Assembly (NCBI GenBank): GCA_949296575.1
Contig: CASFPE010000014.1
Coordinates: 1-46,901 of the forward strand
Direction of reading: 5' to 3'
Origin: an uncultured Bacteroides sp.
GTDB taxonomy: Bacteria; Bacteroidota; Bacteroidia; Bacteroidales; Bacteroidaceae
Length of the DNA stretch: 46,901 nucleotides
Position 1 is the first letter of the stretch. Every line of letters starts with the position of its first letter. Under the pieces are notes generated by a model that did not search any database, was not told where the DNA came from, and saw only the letters and a list, made by a program, of their open reading frames with translations. Made by a program: the position numbers and the translations under genes. Below, piece after piece: positions 1 to 8,118 of the stretch.

Positions 1-1
1 C

Positions 2-163
2 GAAACATGCCGCCTCTGCATCTTCGATGTTGCAGGGCGGTGCATCACTGATTGCAAGGTGAAGAACAACACCACGATTGAGAATCTGCCTGCTGGCATG
101 TATATCTACCGCTTGCAGGGCAGCAACATCGCGGAAAGCGGAAAATTTGTGATAGGGAATTGA
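2..163 (+). CDS. C-terminal fragment of a secreted protein with a T9SS-like sorting tail
   Basis: This is an open frame entering from the left edge and ending at TGA 161-163, so only the last 53 residues are visible. The pattern (IFDVAGR, then a short variable stretch, then LPAGMYIYRL, then a final basic/hydrophobic strand) matches the C-terminal beta-sandwich tail typical of type IX secretion cargo in Bacteroidetes. Similar tails occur on the proteins at 26444-29179, 35192-37132, 37273-40173 and 40277-42565. The catalytic or binding part of the protein lies outside the window, so its function cannot be given. It is followed directly by a strong terminator. Confidence 0.7.
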   Translation, partial: ETCRLCIFDVAGRCITDCKVKNNTTIENLPAGMYIYRLQGSNIAESGKFVIGN

Positions 164-166
164 CAA

Positions 167-208
167 AAAGCATCCCGCCTTTGGCGCATGCCAAAGGCGG
201 GATGCTTT
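167..208 (+). terminator. Strong hairpin between the secreted-protein fragment and the thioredoxin operon
   Basis: A perfect 19-bp inverted repeat (167-185 with 190-208) with a 4-base loop begins 3 bases after the stop codon at 163 and ends 9 bases before the convergent gene at 218. The stem starts with AAAG and ends with CTTT, so each strand carries a short T run. It probably terminates transcription in both directions. Confidence 0.85.
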
Positions 209-217
209 GCTCCCTGC

Positions 218-559
218 TTATTCCATGCCGCCTATGGAGTTGGCATATTCCATCTCTCCCTGCACCACCCAAAGGATTTCTTCGGCAGTGAAAGTGCCAA
301 TGCCGTTTTTCTCCGCCTCACGCACCACATAGTCCACAATCTTGTCGCGGTCGATGTCAATATAGCCTTCCTCGTCAGGCTCTGCATCCAAGCAACCGCT
401 CGAAACATAGTAGTCGGATATTGTGTCCAAGAAATAGTACAATTCATCGTCCGAAAAACGGTTTTTCAACTCTTGCGGCAAATAATTGCGAATGAACGCT
501 ATCGTCTTTTCATCGTCGCCGTCGTCCAACAAGAAATCATCGTCAAGTGCCATAACCAT
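218..559 (-). CDS. Conserved acidic hypothetical protein downstream of thioredoxin
   Basis: The product is a 113-residue, strongly acidic, soluble protein with no signal peptide or membrane segment. I do not recognise a named domain. It starts with runs of aspartate and contains an alpha-helical-looking middle part (around DDELYYFLDTISDYYVSSG) and an acidic centre (EPDEEGYIDIDRD). It lies 27 bases after the thioredoxin stop on the same strand, so the two are probably cotranscribed from promoters in the 87-bp repeat array. Two starts are possible, ATG at 559 or ATG at 553, and I kept the longer. The function is unknown. Confidence 0.75.
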   Translation of the reverse strand: MVMALDDDFLLDDGDDEKTIAFIRNYLPQELKNRFSDDELYYFLDTISDYYVSSGCLDAEPDEEGYIDIDRDKIVDYVVREAEKNGIGTFTAEEILWVVQGEMEYANSIGGME

Positions 560-586
560 CGTGTTGCCTTACATGAAACGTTTCGT

Positions 587-907
587 TCACTTCGCAAGAA
601 AAGCCTCGAACTTTTCTTCCAACTTGTTTTTGGGAACAGCGCCTACGTGCTTGTCAATCACTTCCCCGTTCTTGATGAACAGGATGGTGGGAATGTTGCG
701 CACGCCATAACGCGAAGGCAATTCCGGATTGTCGTCAATGTCGCACTTGCCTACCAGCATTTGGCCTTCATATTTCCCGGCAAGTTCTTCCACATAAGGG
801 GCAATCTGCTTGCACGGGCCGCACCATTGCGCCCAGAAGTCCACCACCACACGTTCGTTGTTCTTCAACAATTCGTCAAAATTAGAATCCTTAATTTCCA
901 TAGCCAT
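587..907 (-). CDS. trxA: Thioredoxin
   Basis: This is a 106-residue single-domain thioredoxin, the usual family length. The redox motif W28-C-G-P-C32 is intact, and the cis-proline lies in NIPT at residue 73. There is no signal peptide, so it acts as a cytoplasmic disulfide reductase, normally recharged by thioredoxin reductase. A second ATG two codons downstream (901) is also possible. Upstream lies the 87-bp tandem repeat array, whose units each carry a TATATTTG promoter element pointing toward this gene. The acidic hypothetical protein at 218-559 follows in the same transcript. Confidence 0.95.
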   Translation of the reverse strand: MAMEIKDSNFDELLKNNERVVVDFWAQWCGPCKQIAPYVEELAGKYEGQMLVGKCDIDDNPELPSRYGVRNIPTILFIKNGEVIDKHVGAVPKNKLEEKFEAFLAK

Positions 908-943
908 AACTTCGTATTTTATATGTTACTTATTTTAATGCTG

Positions 944-1168
944 GCAAATATAGTGAAAGGTGAGCGCAGAAGCAAGTGAAAACGAAGTTTTCAAACTTGA
1001 TTTTGCCGAACCGCGTCCTATATTCGCAAAGCAAATATAAAGAAAGGTGAGCGCAAAGACAAATGAAAACGAAGTTTTCAAACTTGATTTTGCCGAACCG
1101 CATCCTATATTCGCAAAGCAAATATAAAGAAAGGTGAGCGCAGAAGCAAGTGAAAACGAAGTTTTTCA
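944..1168. repeat. 87-bp tandem repeat, about 2.6 units, between trxA and dnaE
   Basis: The word AAAGGTGAGCGCA recurs at 956, 1043 and 1130, a period of exactly 87 bp. Units also share GCAAATATA, a 7-bp hairpin (TGAAAAC GAA GTTTTCA) and TTTTGCCGAACCGC. Differences are few, for example AGAAGCAAGTG against AAGACAAATG. Read on the minus strand each unit holds a Bacteroidetes-type promoter element facing trxA. Because 87 is a multiple of 3 an open frame runs through the array on the minus strand, but it looks like a by-product of the repeat and not a gene. Confidence 0.9.
1032..1063 (-). promoter_or_regulatory. Putative trxA promoter in the middle 87-bp unit (copies at 945-976 and 1119-1150)
   Basis: On the minus strand the middle unit reads TTTG, 20 bases, TATATTTG, which matches the Bacteroidetes primary sigma factor consensus in both sequence and spacing. 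The flanking units keep TATATTTG at the same place (945-952 and 1119-1126) but have CTTG at the -33 position (973-976 and 1147-1150). All three point at trxA, so the repeat multiplies the promoter. Transcription start sites have not been shown. Confidence 0.6.
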
Positions 1169-1211
1169 CATTTGCTTTGCAAAAGCGGGCCGCGCACCTC
1201 CCCTCCACTTG

Positions 1212-4200
1212 TCAATTCACCTTGTACTCCAACTCCGGCTGCATTTTCAAATAGGAAATCAAATCCTTCTGCACGGAAACCTTCAAAGACTGCGACAGCA
1301 AATCCACTGCCATCTGCCCTTCGATGTCTTTCACCTTGAAATACAAATCCGACTTGCCCGGATGCGACTTCACCAAAGATGAAAGGTCCTGAATCAACTG
1401 TTCATCCAAAGCCGACAAAGGGGCTACAATCGTGAGTTTCTCAATCGCTTTTTCCTTCACATCCGAAAGCAGTTCGATGGAAGTCACCTTGTATTCGTAT
1501 TCCTCCTGCTTCCACTTTCTGGGCTGGCACTTCATCCGTATGAACAGAAACATGCCCGGCACAAGGTAATTGCGCCATTCCACCCAATCGTTGCCAAAAA
1601 ACGGCAGTTCATCAGAGCCGGAAAAATCCTCCAAACGGACGATGCCGAACGGGTTTCCTGTCTTACCATACCCTTCACGCACCTTGGTGACAATGCCGCC
1701 CACCGTCAATTCTTGGTTCTGCCACATCTGCTTGTTGGCAAGGTCGGCCATGTGCGTCGTGCAAACTTCCTCCAAAACAACCGCATATTCATCCAACGGA
1801 TGGGCAGACAAATAAATGCCGACCAAGTCTCTTTCCTTGTTCAAACGCTCCAAGCCGTTCCAAGGCTCTGCCGGAAGAATCTCCGGCGTGGCTATCTCCA
1901 CCAGGTTGTCGCCGCCAAACAAAGAGTTTGCCGCCGAAGCCTTGTCCAATTGGTAACGGTTGCCATAACGTATCAATGTCTCAATGAAAGACTCCCCTTT
2001 CGCATTCACGGCAAAATACTGCTCCCGCTTCAATTCCTTGAAGCTGTCGAACCCTCCGGCCAATGCCAAGTTCTCGATGTTCTTCTTGTTGCAAGCCGCC
2101 AAATTCACCCGCTGCACAAAATCAAAGATGTCCTTGTACAGCCCATGGGCTTTCCTTTCCTCCACAATGGCTTGCACTGCTGCTTCGCCGACTCCCTTGA
2201 TGGCACCCATGCCGAAACGAATGTCGCCTTTCCTGTTGACGGTGAATTTCAGGTTGCTTTCGTTGACATCAGGCCCCAACACGGATACTCCCATCGCCTT
2301 GCATTCGTCCATCAGCTTGGTGATTTCCGTGATATTGGAAATATTGCGGCTCATGGTGGCTGCCATATATTGCGCCGGGTAGTTGGCTTTCAGGTAAGCC
2401 GTCTGGTAAGCCACCCATGAATAACAGGTGGCATGCGACTTGTTGAATGCATAAGAGGCGAATTTCTCCCAATCAGCCCATATCTTCTCCAACACTTGCG
2501 GGTCGTGGCCATTCTTCTTCCCGCCTTCAATGAACTTGGGTTTCATATGGTCCAGCTTGTCGCGCAGCTTCTTTCCCATCGCCTTGCGGAGCGCATCCGA
2601 CTCGCCTCGCGTGAAGTCGGCCAACAAACGTGAAAGCAACATCACCTGCTCTTGGTAAACCGTGATGCCATACGTGTCTTTCAAGTACTTCTCCATAATA
2701 GGGATGTCATACACGATGGGCTTCCGGCCATGCTTGCGGTCAATAAAATCCGGGATGTAATCCATCGGCCCCGGACGATACAAAGCATTCATCGCTATCA
2801 AATCTTCGAAGGTGGAAGGCTGAAGTTCGCGCAAATATTTCTGCATCCCGGCCGACTCGAACTGGAATGTCCCAACGGTCCGCCCTTCGCTGTACAACTG
2901 GTACGTCAACTCATCCTCAATGGATATTCTGTCGATGTCCAATTCTATCCCCAAGCTTTGCCTGACATTTTCAATGGCCTCTTTTATGATGGACAAGGTT
3001 TTCAATCCCAAGAAGTCCATTTTTATCAAACCGGTTTCCTCGATAACGGAGCCTTCGTACTGTGTCACCAACATTTTCTCGCCCGTTTCCTTGTCGTCGG
3101 CCGTGCTGACCGGCACCCAGTCCGTAATGTCATCGCGGCAAATGATAGTGCCGCAAGCATGCACGCCGGTGTTGCGCACATTGCCTTCCAGCATCTTGGC
3201 ATACTTTATCGTATCCCTGACCAAAGGATCGTTAGACGCTTCAGCGGCCTGCAACTCAGGAACATAAGCAATGGCATTGGCCAAATTCAGTTTCTTGTCG
3301 GGAATCTTGTCAGGAACAAGTTTGGTCAAACGGTCGGATTCTGACAAAGGAAGCTTCTCCACCCGTGCCACATCCTTGATGGCCAATTTTGTAGCCATTG
3401 TTCCATACGTGATGATATGGGCTACTTTCTCGGCTCCATACTTCTCGGTCACCCAACGAAGCACTTGGCCGCGCCCATCATCATCAAAATCCACGTCAAT
3501 ATCAGGCAAAGAAATGCGGTCGGGATTCAAGAAACGCTCGAACAGCAAGTCGTATTTAATCGGGTCTATCTTTGTGATGCCCAAACAATATGCAACTGCT
3601 GAACCTGCTGCCGAACCACGTCCCGGCCCAATCGATACCCCCATCTTGCGGCCTGCCGCAATAAAATCCTGCACTATCAGGAAATAGCCGGGAAAACCCA
3701 TCGTTTTCATAATGTGCAGCTCGAAATTCAAACGTTCGCGCACCTCGTCGCTCAAATCCTCGCCATAACATGCTTTGGCACCTTCAAAAGCCAGTTTCCG
3801 CAAATAATCGGCTTCCAGCTTAATGCGGTACAATTTGTCGTAACCACCCAGACGTTCTATCTTTTCATGGGCCGCCTCCTCGCTCATCACAACTTTCCCG
3901 TTCTCATCACGGGTGAACTCGTCAAAAAGGTCTTTTTCCGTGAACTTCTTCCTGTATTCTTCTTCCGTGCCAAAATCCTCAGGAATTGCAAATGTCGGCA
4001 TGATAGGAGCATGATCTATCGAATAAAACTCCACCTTGTCGCATACTTCCAATGTATTGGCCAATGCTTCCGGCACATCACTGAATATGGCGTTCATTTC
4101 CTCACGCGTTTTCAGCCATTCCTGTTTGGAATAAAGCATGCGGTTAGGGTCGTCCAAATCTTTTCCTGTGCTTAAACATATCAAACGGTCGTGGGCTTCA

Positions 4201-5006
4201 GCGTTTTCTTCATCTACAAAATGGACATCGTTCGTGCAAATGAGCTTCACGCCATATTTTTTTGCATACTCTTTCAAGTATTTGTTCACTTTCAACTGCA
4301 TGCCATACGCTTCATGGTTGGCACGAGGCACTGTGGCCTTATGAAGCTGCAACTCCAAATAATAATCATCGCCAAACAAATTTTTGTACCACCTGACTGC
4401 TTCTTCTGCTTCTTCAAAACGGTCGTTGGTAATGTGCTTAGGCACCTCTCCTCCCAAGCAGGCAGATGCCACAATCAGCCCTTCATGGTATTTCTCCAGT
4501 TCAACACGGTCGGTCCGAGGACGCATGTAAAAACCTTCCGTCCAAGCCTTGGACACCAGTTTGACCAAATTGTGATAACCTTTCTCATTCTTGGCCAAGA
4601 CTATCAAATGATAACCGCTCTGGTCGGCCTTCCCGGCTTTGTCGTGCAAACGGCGATGAGCCACATACATCTCGCAACCGATAATCGGCTTGAACAATTT
4701 CCGCTCAGCCGCTTCCAATTGTTGCCGGCAAGATTGGCATTCTGCTTTTCTCCCTTCATCAGAAACCGCCTCTTTCTCTATTTCAGCGATTTTCTTCTTC
4801 AGCGCCTTTATTTCATCTTTCGTCCCGCTGTTTTTCTTCTTGACATAATTAAAAAACTCTTTCACCCCAAACATATTTCCATGATCCGTAACGGCAATGC
4901 CCCGCATGCCGTCGGCCATGGCTTTATCCACCAATTTCTGCACGCTGGCTTGCCCGTCAAGGATAGAATATTGGGTATGAACATGTAAATGAACAAAATC
5001 CTGCAT
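1212..5006 (-). CDS. dnaE: DNA polymerase III alpha subunit
   Basis: The product is 1264 residues, the replicative polymerase subunit of the Gram-negative DnaE type. The N-terminal PHP domain starts at once with H6-L-H8-V-H10. The polymerase active-site motif P501-D-I-D-V-D-F507 carries the metal-binding aspartates. A C-terminal OB-fold part follows (TVGGIVTKVREG). I chose the ATG at 5006 because the PHP domain begins there. An upstream in-frame extension to 5120 adds 38 residues of non-family sequence rich in hydrophobic and cysteine residues. The gene is divergent from psd, with 217 bp between the two starts. Confidence 0.96.
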   Translation of the reverse strand: MQDFVHLHVHTQYSILDGQASVQKLVDKAMADGMRGIAVTDHGNMFGVKEFFNYVKKKNSGTKDEIKALKKKIAEIEKEAVSDEGRKAECQSCRQQLEAAERKLFKPIIGCEMYVAHRRLHDKAGKADQSGYHLIVLAKNEKGYHNLVKLVSKAWTEGFYMRPRTDRVELEKYHEGLIVASACLGGEVPKHITNDRFEEAEEAVRWYKNLFGDDYYLELQLHKATVPRANHEAYGMQLKVNKYLKEYAKKYGVKLICTNDVHFVDEENAEAHDRLICLSTGKDLDDPNRMLYSKQEWLKTREEMNAIFSDVPEALANTLEVCDKVEFYSIDHAPIMPTFAIPEDFGTEEEYRKKFTEKDLFDEFTRDENGKVVMSEEAAHEKIERLGGYDKLYRIKLEADYLRKLAFEGAKACYGEDLSDEVRERLNFELHIMKTMGFPGYFLIVQDFIAAGRKMGVSIGPGRGSAAGSAVAYCLGITKIDPIKYDLLFERFLNPDRISLPDIDVDFDDDGRGQVLRWVTEKYGAEKVAHIITYGTMATKLAIKDVARVEKLPLSESDRLTKLVPDKIPDKKLNLANAIAYVPELQAAEASNDPLVRDTIKYAKMLEGNVRNTGVHACGTIICRDDITDWVPVSTADDKETGEKMLVTQYEGSVIEETGLIKMDFLGLKTLSIIKEAIENVRQSLGIELDIDRISIEDELTYQLYSEGRTVGTFQFESAGMQKYLRELQPSTFEDLIAMNALYRPGPMDYIPDFIDRKHGRKPIVYDIPIMEKYLKDTYGITVYQEQVMLLSRLLADFTRGESDALRKAMGKKLRDKLDHMKPKFIEGGKKNGHDPQVLEKIWADWEKFASYAFNKSHATCYSWVAYQTAYLKANYPAQYMAATMSRNISNITEITKLMDECKAMGVSVLGPDVNESNLKFTVNRKGDIRFGMGAIKGVGEAAVQAIVEERKAHGLYKDIFDFVQRVNLAACNKKNIENLALAGGFDSFKELKREQYFAVNAKGESFIETLIRYGNRYQLDKASAANSLFGGDNLVEIATPEILPAEPWNGLERLNKERDLVGIYLSAHPLDEYAVVLEEVCTTHMADLANKQMWQNQELTVGGIVTKVREGYGKTGNPFGIVRLEDFSGSDELPFFGNDWVEWRNYLVPGMFLFIRMKCQPRKWKQEEYEYKVTSIELLSDVKEKAIEKLTIVAPLSALDEQLIQDLSSLVKSHPGKSDLYFKVKDIEGQMAVDLLSQSLKVSVQKDLISYLKMQPELEYKVN

Positions 5007-5165
5007 ATCACCGTTTATGTTTAATCGTTGCATTTGCCGGTCCGGCATAAAAATGTTTAAAGATAGGATGCGCCACCGACATAGACAAAGCTTAGAGGGG
5101 AAAGTTATGAACAACAACATTTTTTAAAAGATTGTATCCCAAACCAGCATTTCTGCCATCATTTA

Positions 5166-5197
5166 CTTGCGCGGTTTTCAAATTAAGTTTATTTTTG
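5166..5197 (+). promoter_or_regulatory. Putative psd-pssA promoter
   Basis: CTTG (5166-5169), 20 bases, then TATTTTTG (5190-5197). The -7 element fits TAnnTTTG exactly and the -33 element has one mismatch. The expected start of transcription is about 20 bases before the psd ATG at 5224. Confidence 0.5.
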
Positions 5198-5223
5198 CCA
5201 CGAAAATCACATCAGGCAAAAAC

Positions 5224-5910
5224 ATGGGGCGACTGAAAAGGCTAAAAAAAATAAGAATCCATCGAGAAGGCACACATATATTGATAGGGGCATTGCTTCT
5301 GCTGATGGTGGTCAACGCCCTCATATTTTATTCCCTTGAATGCAAAATCCCTTTTTACCTTTTCTCCATTGCCAGCATTATTGCATATTGTTTAGTCCTC
5401 AATTTCTTCAGATGCCCCAAACGTACATTCAACGGAGAAACAGAAAAAATTGTCGTCGCACCGGCTGACGGGAAAATAGTAGTCATCGAAGAAGTGGATG
5501 AAGATGAATATTTCCACGACCGGCGCATCATGGTATCCATTTTCATGAGCCTGCTCAACGTACACGCCAATTGGTATCCTGTGGACGGAACGGTAAAACA
5601 TGTGTCCCACCAGAACGGCCGTTTTTATAAAGCATGGCTGCCCAAAGCAAGCACAGACAACGAACGCTCGACCATCATCATAGAAACGCCGGAAGGGGAG
5701 GAAATCATGGCACGGCAGATTGCCGGAGCTTTGGCAAGAAGAATCGTCACGTATGCTGAACCAGGAGAAGACTGCTACATTGACGAACACATGGGCTTCA
5801 TAAAATTCGGCTCACGGGTGGACGTATTCCTGCCATTAGGCACGGAAATCTGCGTGAAATTGGGACAACAAACAACCGGCGACCAAACGGTGATTGCCAA
5901 ACTCAAATAG
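5224..5910 (+). CDS. psd: Phosphatidylserine decarboxylase
   Basis: This 228-residue short-type phosphatidylserine decarboxylase converts phosphatidylserine to phosphatidylethanolamine in the inner membrane. Two hydrophobic stretches near the N-terminus (about residues 18-55) should anchor it. The C-terminal F-G-S197-R motif holds the serine that is cleaved to form the pyruvoyl cofactor in this family. The ATG at 5224 was chosen; an in-frame TTG at 5167 would overlap the putative promoter. pssA, encoding the preceding enzyme of the pathway, follows after 11 bases, so the two steps are cotranscribed. Confidence 0.93.
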   Translation: MGRLKRLKKIRIHREGTHILIGALLLLMVVNALIFYSLECKIPFYLFSIASIIAYCLVLNFFRCPKRTFNGETEKIVVAPADGKIVVIEEVDEDEYFHDRRIMVSIFMSLLNVHANWYPVDGTVKHVSHQNGRFYKAWLPKASTDNERSTIIIETPEGEEIMARQIAGALARRIVTYAEPGEDCYIDEHMGFIKFGSRVDVFLPLGTEICVKLGQQTTGDQTVIAKLK

Positions 5911-5921
5911 AAAGGCGGAAA

Positions 5922-6632
5922 ATGAGCAACAATGTCACACGCCATATCCCGAATTTTGTCACTTGCCTGAATCTTTTTTCAGGCTGCATCGCCTGCCTCA
6001 TGGCTTTCCATGCGGAATACCGTTTGGCTTTCTTTTTCATCCTGCTCAGCGCCCTGTTTGATTTCTTAGACGGGATGCTCGCACGCCTGCTGAAAGCATA
6101 TTCACCAATCGGTAAAGACTTAGACTCCCTTGCCGACAACGTGAGCTTTGGAGCCGCCCCGGCTTTTATTGCATTTTCTTTGTTGGCACAAGCGGATTAC
6201 CCGGCATTTTTGGAGAAAACAACAAACATCCTCCCATATGCAGGATTCCTTATCTCTGTGTTCTCGGCATTACGGCTTGCCAAATTCAACAATGACAACC
6301 GCCAAACCAGTTCGTTCATCGGATTGCCCGTCCCGGCCAATGCATTATTCTGGGGTGCTTTAGCCACAAGCACCGATGGACTTCGCATCTGCGGATGTTT
6401 CAATGCAGTTTGCTTGCTGTTATTGGTATTATTGTTTTCCTGCCTCTTGATTGCAGAAATCCCCATGTTCTCCTTAAAATTCAAGAACCTGAAATGGAGC
6501 GACAACAAAACGCGCTTCCTGTTCCTGGCAGTTTGCATTCCTTTGCTTGCGTTCCTGCAATTCACCGGCTTTGCCGCCATTATTGTGTGGTACATCTTAT
6601 TATCTATCCTGACGGCGAAGAAAAAAGGATAG
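5922..6632 (+). CDS. pssA: CDP-diacylglycerol--serine O-phosphatidyltransferase
   Basis: This 236-residue integral membrane enzyme makes phosphatidylserine from CDP-diacylglycerol and serine. It shows the full CDP-alcohol phosphatidyltransferase signature: D50-G-x2-A54-R-x8-G64-x3-D68-x3-D72. Several hydrophobic segments follow, consistent with six or more membrane helices. It is immediately downstream of psd, so substrate supply and decarboxylation are encoded together. The serine specificity is inferred from the partner gene psd and overall similarity. Confidence 0.93.
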   Translation: MSNNVTRHIPNFVTCLNLFSGCIACLMAFHAEYRLAFFFILLSALFDFLDGMLARLLKAYSPIGKDLDSLADNVSFGAAPAFIAFSLLAQADYPAFLEKTTNILPYAGFLISVFSALRLAKFNNDNRQTSSFIGLPVPANALFWGALATSTDGLRICGCFNAVCLLLLVLLFSCLLIAEIPMFSLKFKNLKWSDNKTRFLFLAVCIPLLAFLQFTGFAAIIVWYILLSILTAKKKG

Positions 6633-6689
6633 CCCTAAGGATGGCACGCTTATTGTACAATATCCTCTGAACCAACTAAAACTTTATTT

Positions 6690-6965
6690 ATGTCGGCTAT
6701 ATTCGGATTCATCTTTTTCATCATAATTGTCATACTCATCATCGGGCTTTCCGTCATCAATGGGCTGCTCGGTTTCGTGTCTGGCTTTTGGTCTAAGAAA
6801 AAGCCACGAAACAACGCTTCCTCCAACTCATATCATGGCAGCAACAGGACTGAGCCTCACCCAGAACCCTCCAAAAGCAAAAAGGTATTTGATGACGATG
6901 AAGGAGAGTATGTGGATTTTGAAGAAATAAAGGACGATGCGCCCGGCCACACATCGGCCAACTAA
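6690..6965 (+). CDS. DUF4834-like small membrane protein
   Basis: The product is 91 residues with one long N-terminal membrane segment (about residues 4-32, FGFIFFIIIVILIIGLSVIN) and then a short charged cytoplasmic tail. The tail is rich in Lys/Ser followed by Asp/Glu and ends near the YVDFEEIKDD motif that I associate with the DUF4834 family of Bacteroidetes. It lies 57 bases after pssA on the same strand and may be the third gene of that transcript. It is convergent with the deaminase gene 33 bases away. No biochemical function is known to me. Confidence 0.8.
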   Translation: MSAIFGFIFFIIIVILIIGLSVINGLLGFVSGFWSKKKPRNNASSNSYHGSNRTEPHPEPSKSKKVFDDDEGEYVDFEEIKDDAPGHTSAN

Positions 6966-6998
6966 ATGCAGCAAAGAAACTTCAACCAAGAAGCCCTC

Positions 6999-7430
6999 TT
7001 ATCGCTTTCCACGAAAGAAACGCCGCATAAGTTCCGCGCATTCCTCGGCAAGCACCCCTTCCGCCACCTCCGTGCGGGGATGAAGCGCGTGAGAAACATA
7101 TTGGCGGTATCCCCTTTTCACATCAGAAGCTCCAAAAACAAGCCGCCCCGTCTGCGCCCAAGCAATCGCACCGGCACACATGGCACAAGGCTCCAACGTC
7201 ACATATAAAGTGCATTCATTCAGATATTTGCTACCTAAAAAGTTTGCCGCTGCCGTAATCGCCTGCATCTCGGCATGAGCCGTCACATCTTTCAGATGCT
7301 CTGTCAGATTATGCGCACGGGCTATAATCCGGCCTTTGCACACCACAACAGCTCCTACCGGCACCTCATCGTTCCGATAAGCTTCCTCTGCTTCTGCCAA
7401 TGCCTGCCGCATAAAGAAAGCATCTTCCAT
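6999..7430 (-). CDS. tadA: Nucleoside/tRNA adenosine deaminase family protein
   Basis: This is a 143-residue cytidine-deaminase-fold zinc enzyme. The zinc and catalytic residues are all present: H52-A-E54 and P81-C82-x2-C85. The sequence fits the TadA/guanine-deaminase group. TadA, which converts A34 to inosine in tRNA-Arg, is the more likely identity because of the FGASDVKRG-type segment after the second zinc motif, but a nucleobase deaminase is not excluded. The ATG at 7430 is favoured over a much longer frame because conserved sequence starts there. It follows the small basic gene at 7438-7671 with 7 bases between. Confidence 0.88.
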   Translation of the reverse strand: MEDAFFMRQALAEAEEAYRNDEVPVGAVVVCKGRIIARAHNLTEHLKDVTAHAEMQAITAAANFLGSKYLNECTLYVTLEPCAMCAGAIAWAQTGRLVFGASDVKRGYRQYVSHALHPRTEVAEGVLAEECAELMRRFFRGKR

Positions 7431-7437
7431 CCTATGG

Positions 7438-7671
7438 TTAACGCCGCATGTCATGTTCGCCAAACAAAGTGGGATAATCTTCCTCCATCTTCTGATAAAT
7501 GAACATGAGTATCGTCTCCCGGAACCAGCGCGACTTATTCGTAATCTTATACTTTTCCAAATAACGGTCCACGATTCTCTGTTCTTCTTCACTCAACAAA
7601 CAAACAATTCTCGACTGACGGCGAGGCTGGGTAGAAGGCACTTTGGTACGTCTTTTAGCTCGATTTCTCAT
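7438..7671 (-). CDS. Small basic hypothetical protein, possible DNA-binding fold
   Basis: The product has 77 residues. The first 20 are very basic (RNRAKRRTK and PRRQSR). The rest looks helical, with an LSEEEQRIVDRYLEKY helix followed by NKSRWFRETIL, a layout reminiscent of ribbon-helix-helix or mobilisation-accessory proteins. I do not recognise a named family with confidence. It is the first gene of a two-gene unit with the deaminase and has an almost ideal Bacteroidetes promoter 9 bases upstream. The start at 7671 was chosen because the frame upstream runs through that promoter. Confidence 0.7.
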   Translation of the reverse strand: MRNRAKRRTKVPSTQPRRQSRIVCLLSEEEQRIVDRYLEKYKITNKSRWFRETILMFIYQKMEEDYPTLFGEHDMRR

Positions 7672-7679
7672 ATTCCCTG

Positions 7680-7711
7680 CAAATTTAGCTTTCGTATGGC
7701 TTTTGCACAAA
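7680..7711 (-). promoter_or_regulatory. Consensus-quality promoter for the 7438-7671 / deaminase unit
   Basis: On the minus strand: TTTG (7708-7711), exactly 20 bases, TAAATTTG (7680-7687). Both elements match the Bacteroidetes consensus. The ATG at 7671 lies only 9 bases beyond the -7 element, so the transcript would be nearly leaderless. Confidence 0.6.
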
Positions 7712-7721
7712 ATAAAAAGCC

Positions 7722-7729
7722 TATTTTTG
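7722..7729 (+). promoter_or_regulatory. Putative yraN promoter -7 element
   Basis: TATTTTTG matches TAnnTTTG and ends 12 bases before the yraN ATG at 7742. No good TTTG is found at 19-21 bases; the nearest one (7702-7705) is 16 bases away. This promoter diverges from the one at 7680-7711, and their upstream elements occupy the same 30 bp. Confidence 0.4.
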
Positions 7730-7741
7730 CAAAAAGAGACA

Positions 7742-8107
7742 ATGGCACAGCATAATATATTAGGAAAGGAAGGCGAGAACGCCGCTGCCGACTATCTGGT
7801 TCGGAACGGTTACAGCATCCGGCACAGAAACTGGCGAGCCGGACGAAAAGAGTTAGACATCGTGGCCGACAATGGAGAAGAACTAATCGTGGTAGAAGTG
7901 AAAAGCCGGAAAGACACGGAATACGCCCGCCCCGAAGATGCCGTCAATGCCACGAAGATCAGAAGAATCGTCTCTGCCACAGACAAGTATATCAACCAAT
8001 ACCAATTAGACATGCCCGTGCGTTTCGACATCATCACGGTGACCGGAACAAAAGGGCATTTCGCCATCGAACATATTGAGAACGCCTTCTACTCCCCCAT
8101 CTGGTAA
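7742..8107 (+). CDS. YraN/UPF0102 family nuclease-like protein
   Basis: The 121-residue product has a restriction-endonuclease-like fold signature: K36-E-L-D39 followed by E52-V-K54 (VVEVKSRK), which are the usual metal-binding positions. Length and the opening G-K-E-G-E-N-A-A motif fit the YraN (UPF0102) family. The family role is uncertain; a function in DNA processing or Holliday-junction cleavage has been suggested from the fold. The ATG at 7742 was chosen because the conserved N-terminus starts there and an upstream in-frame extension is not family-like. birA follows after 11 bases. Confidence 0.88.
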   Translation: MAQHNILGKEGENAAADYLVRNGYSIRHRNWRAGRKELDIVADNGEELIVVEVKSRKDTEYARPEDAVNATKIRRIVSATDKYINQYQLDMPVRFDIITVTGTKGHFAIEHIENAFYSPIW

Positions 8108-8118
8108 AACCATTGTTT

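Noticed and set aside
930..1208. Open frame on the minus strand through the 87-bp repeats, with a 29-residue protein repeat
   Set aside because: The frame stays open because 87 is divisible by 3. It is Cys/Phe-rich, has no recognisable domain and contains the promoter elements of trxA, so it is a by-product of the repeat.
5007..5120. N-terminal extension of DnaE by 38 residues
   Set aside because: The PHP domain motif begins five residues after the ATG at 5006; the extension has no family-like sequence.
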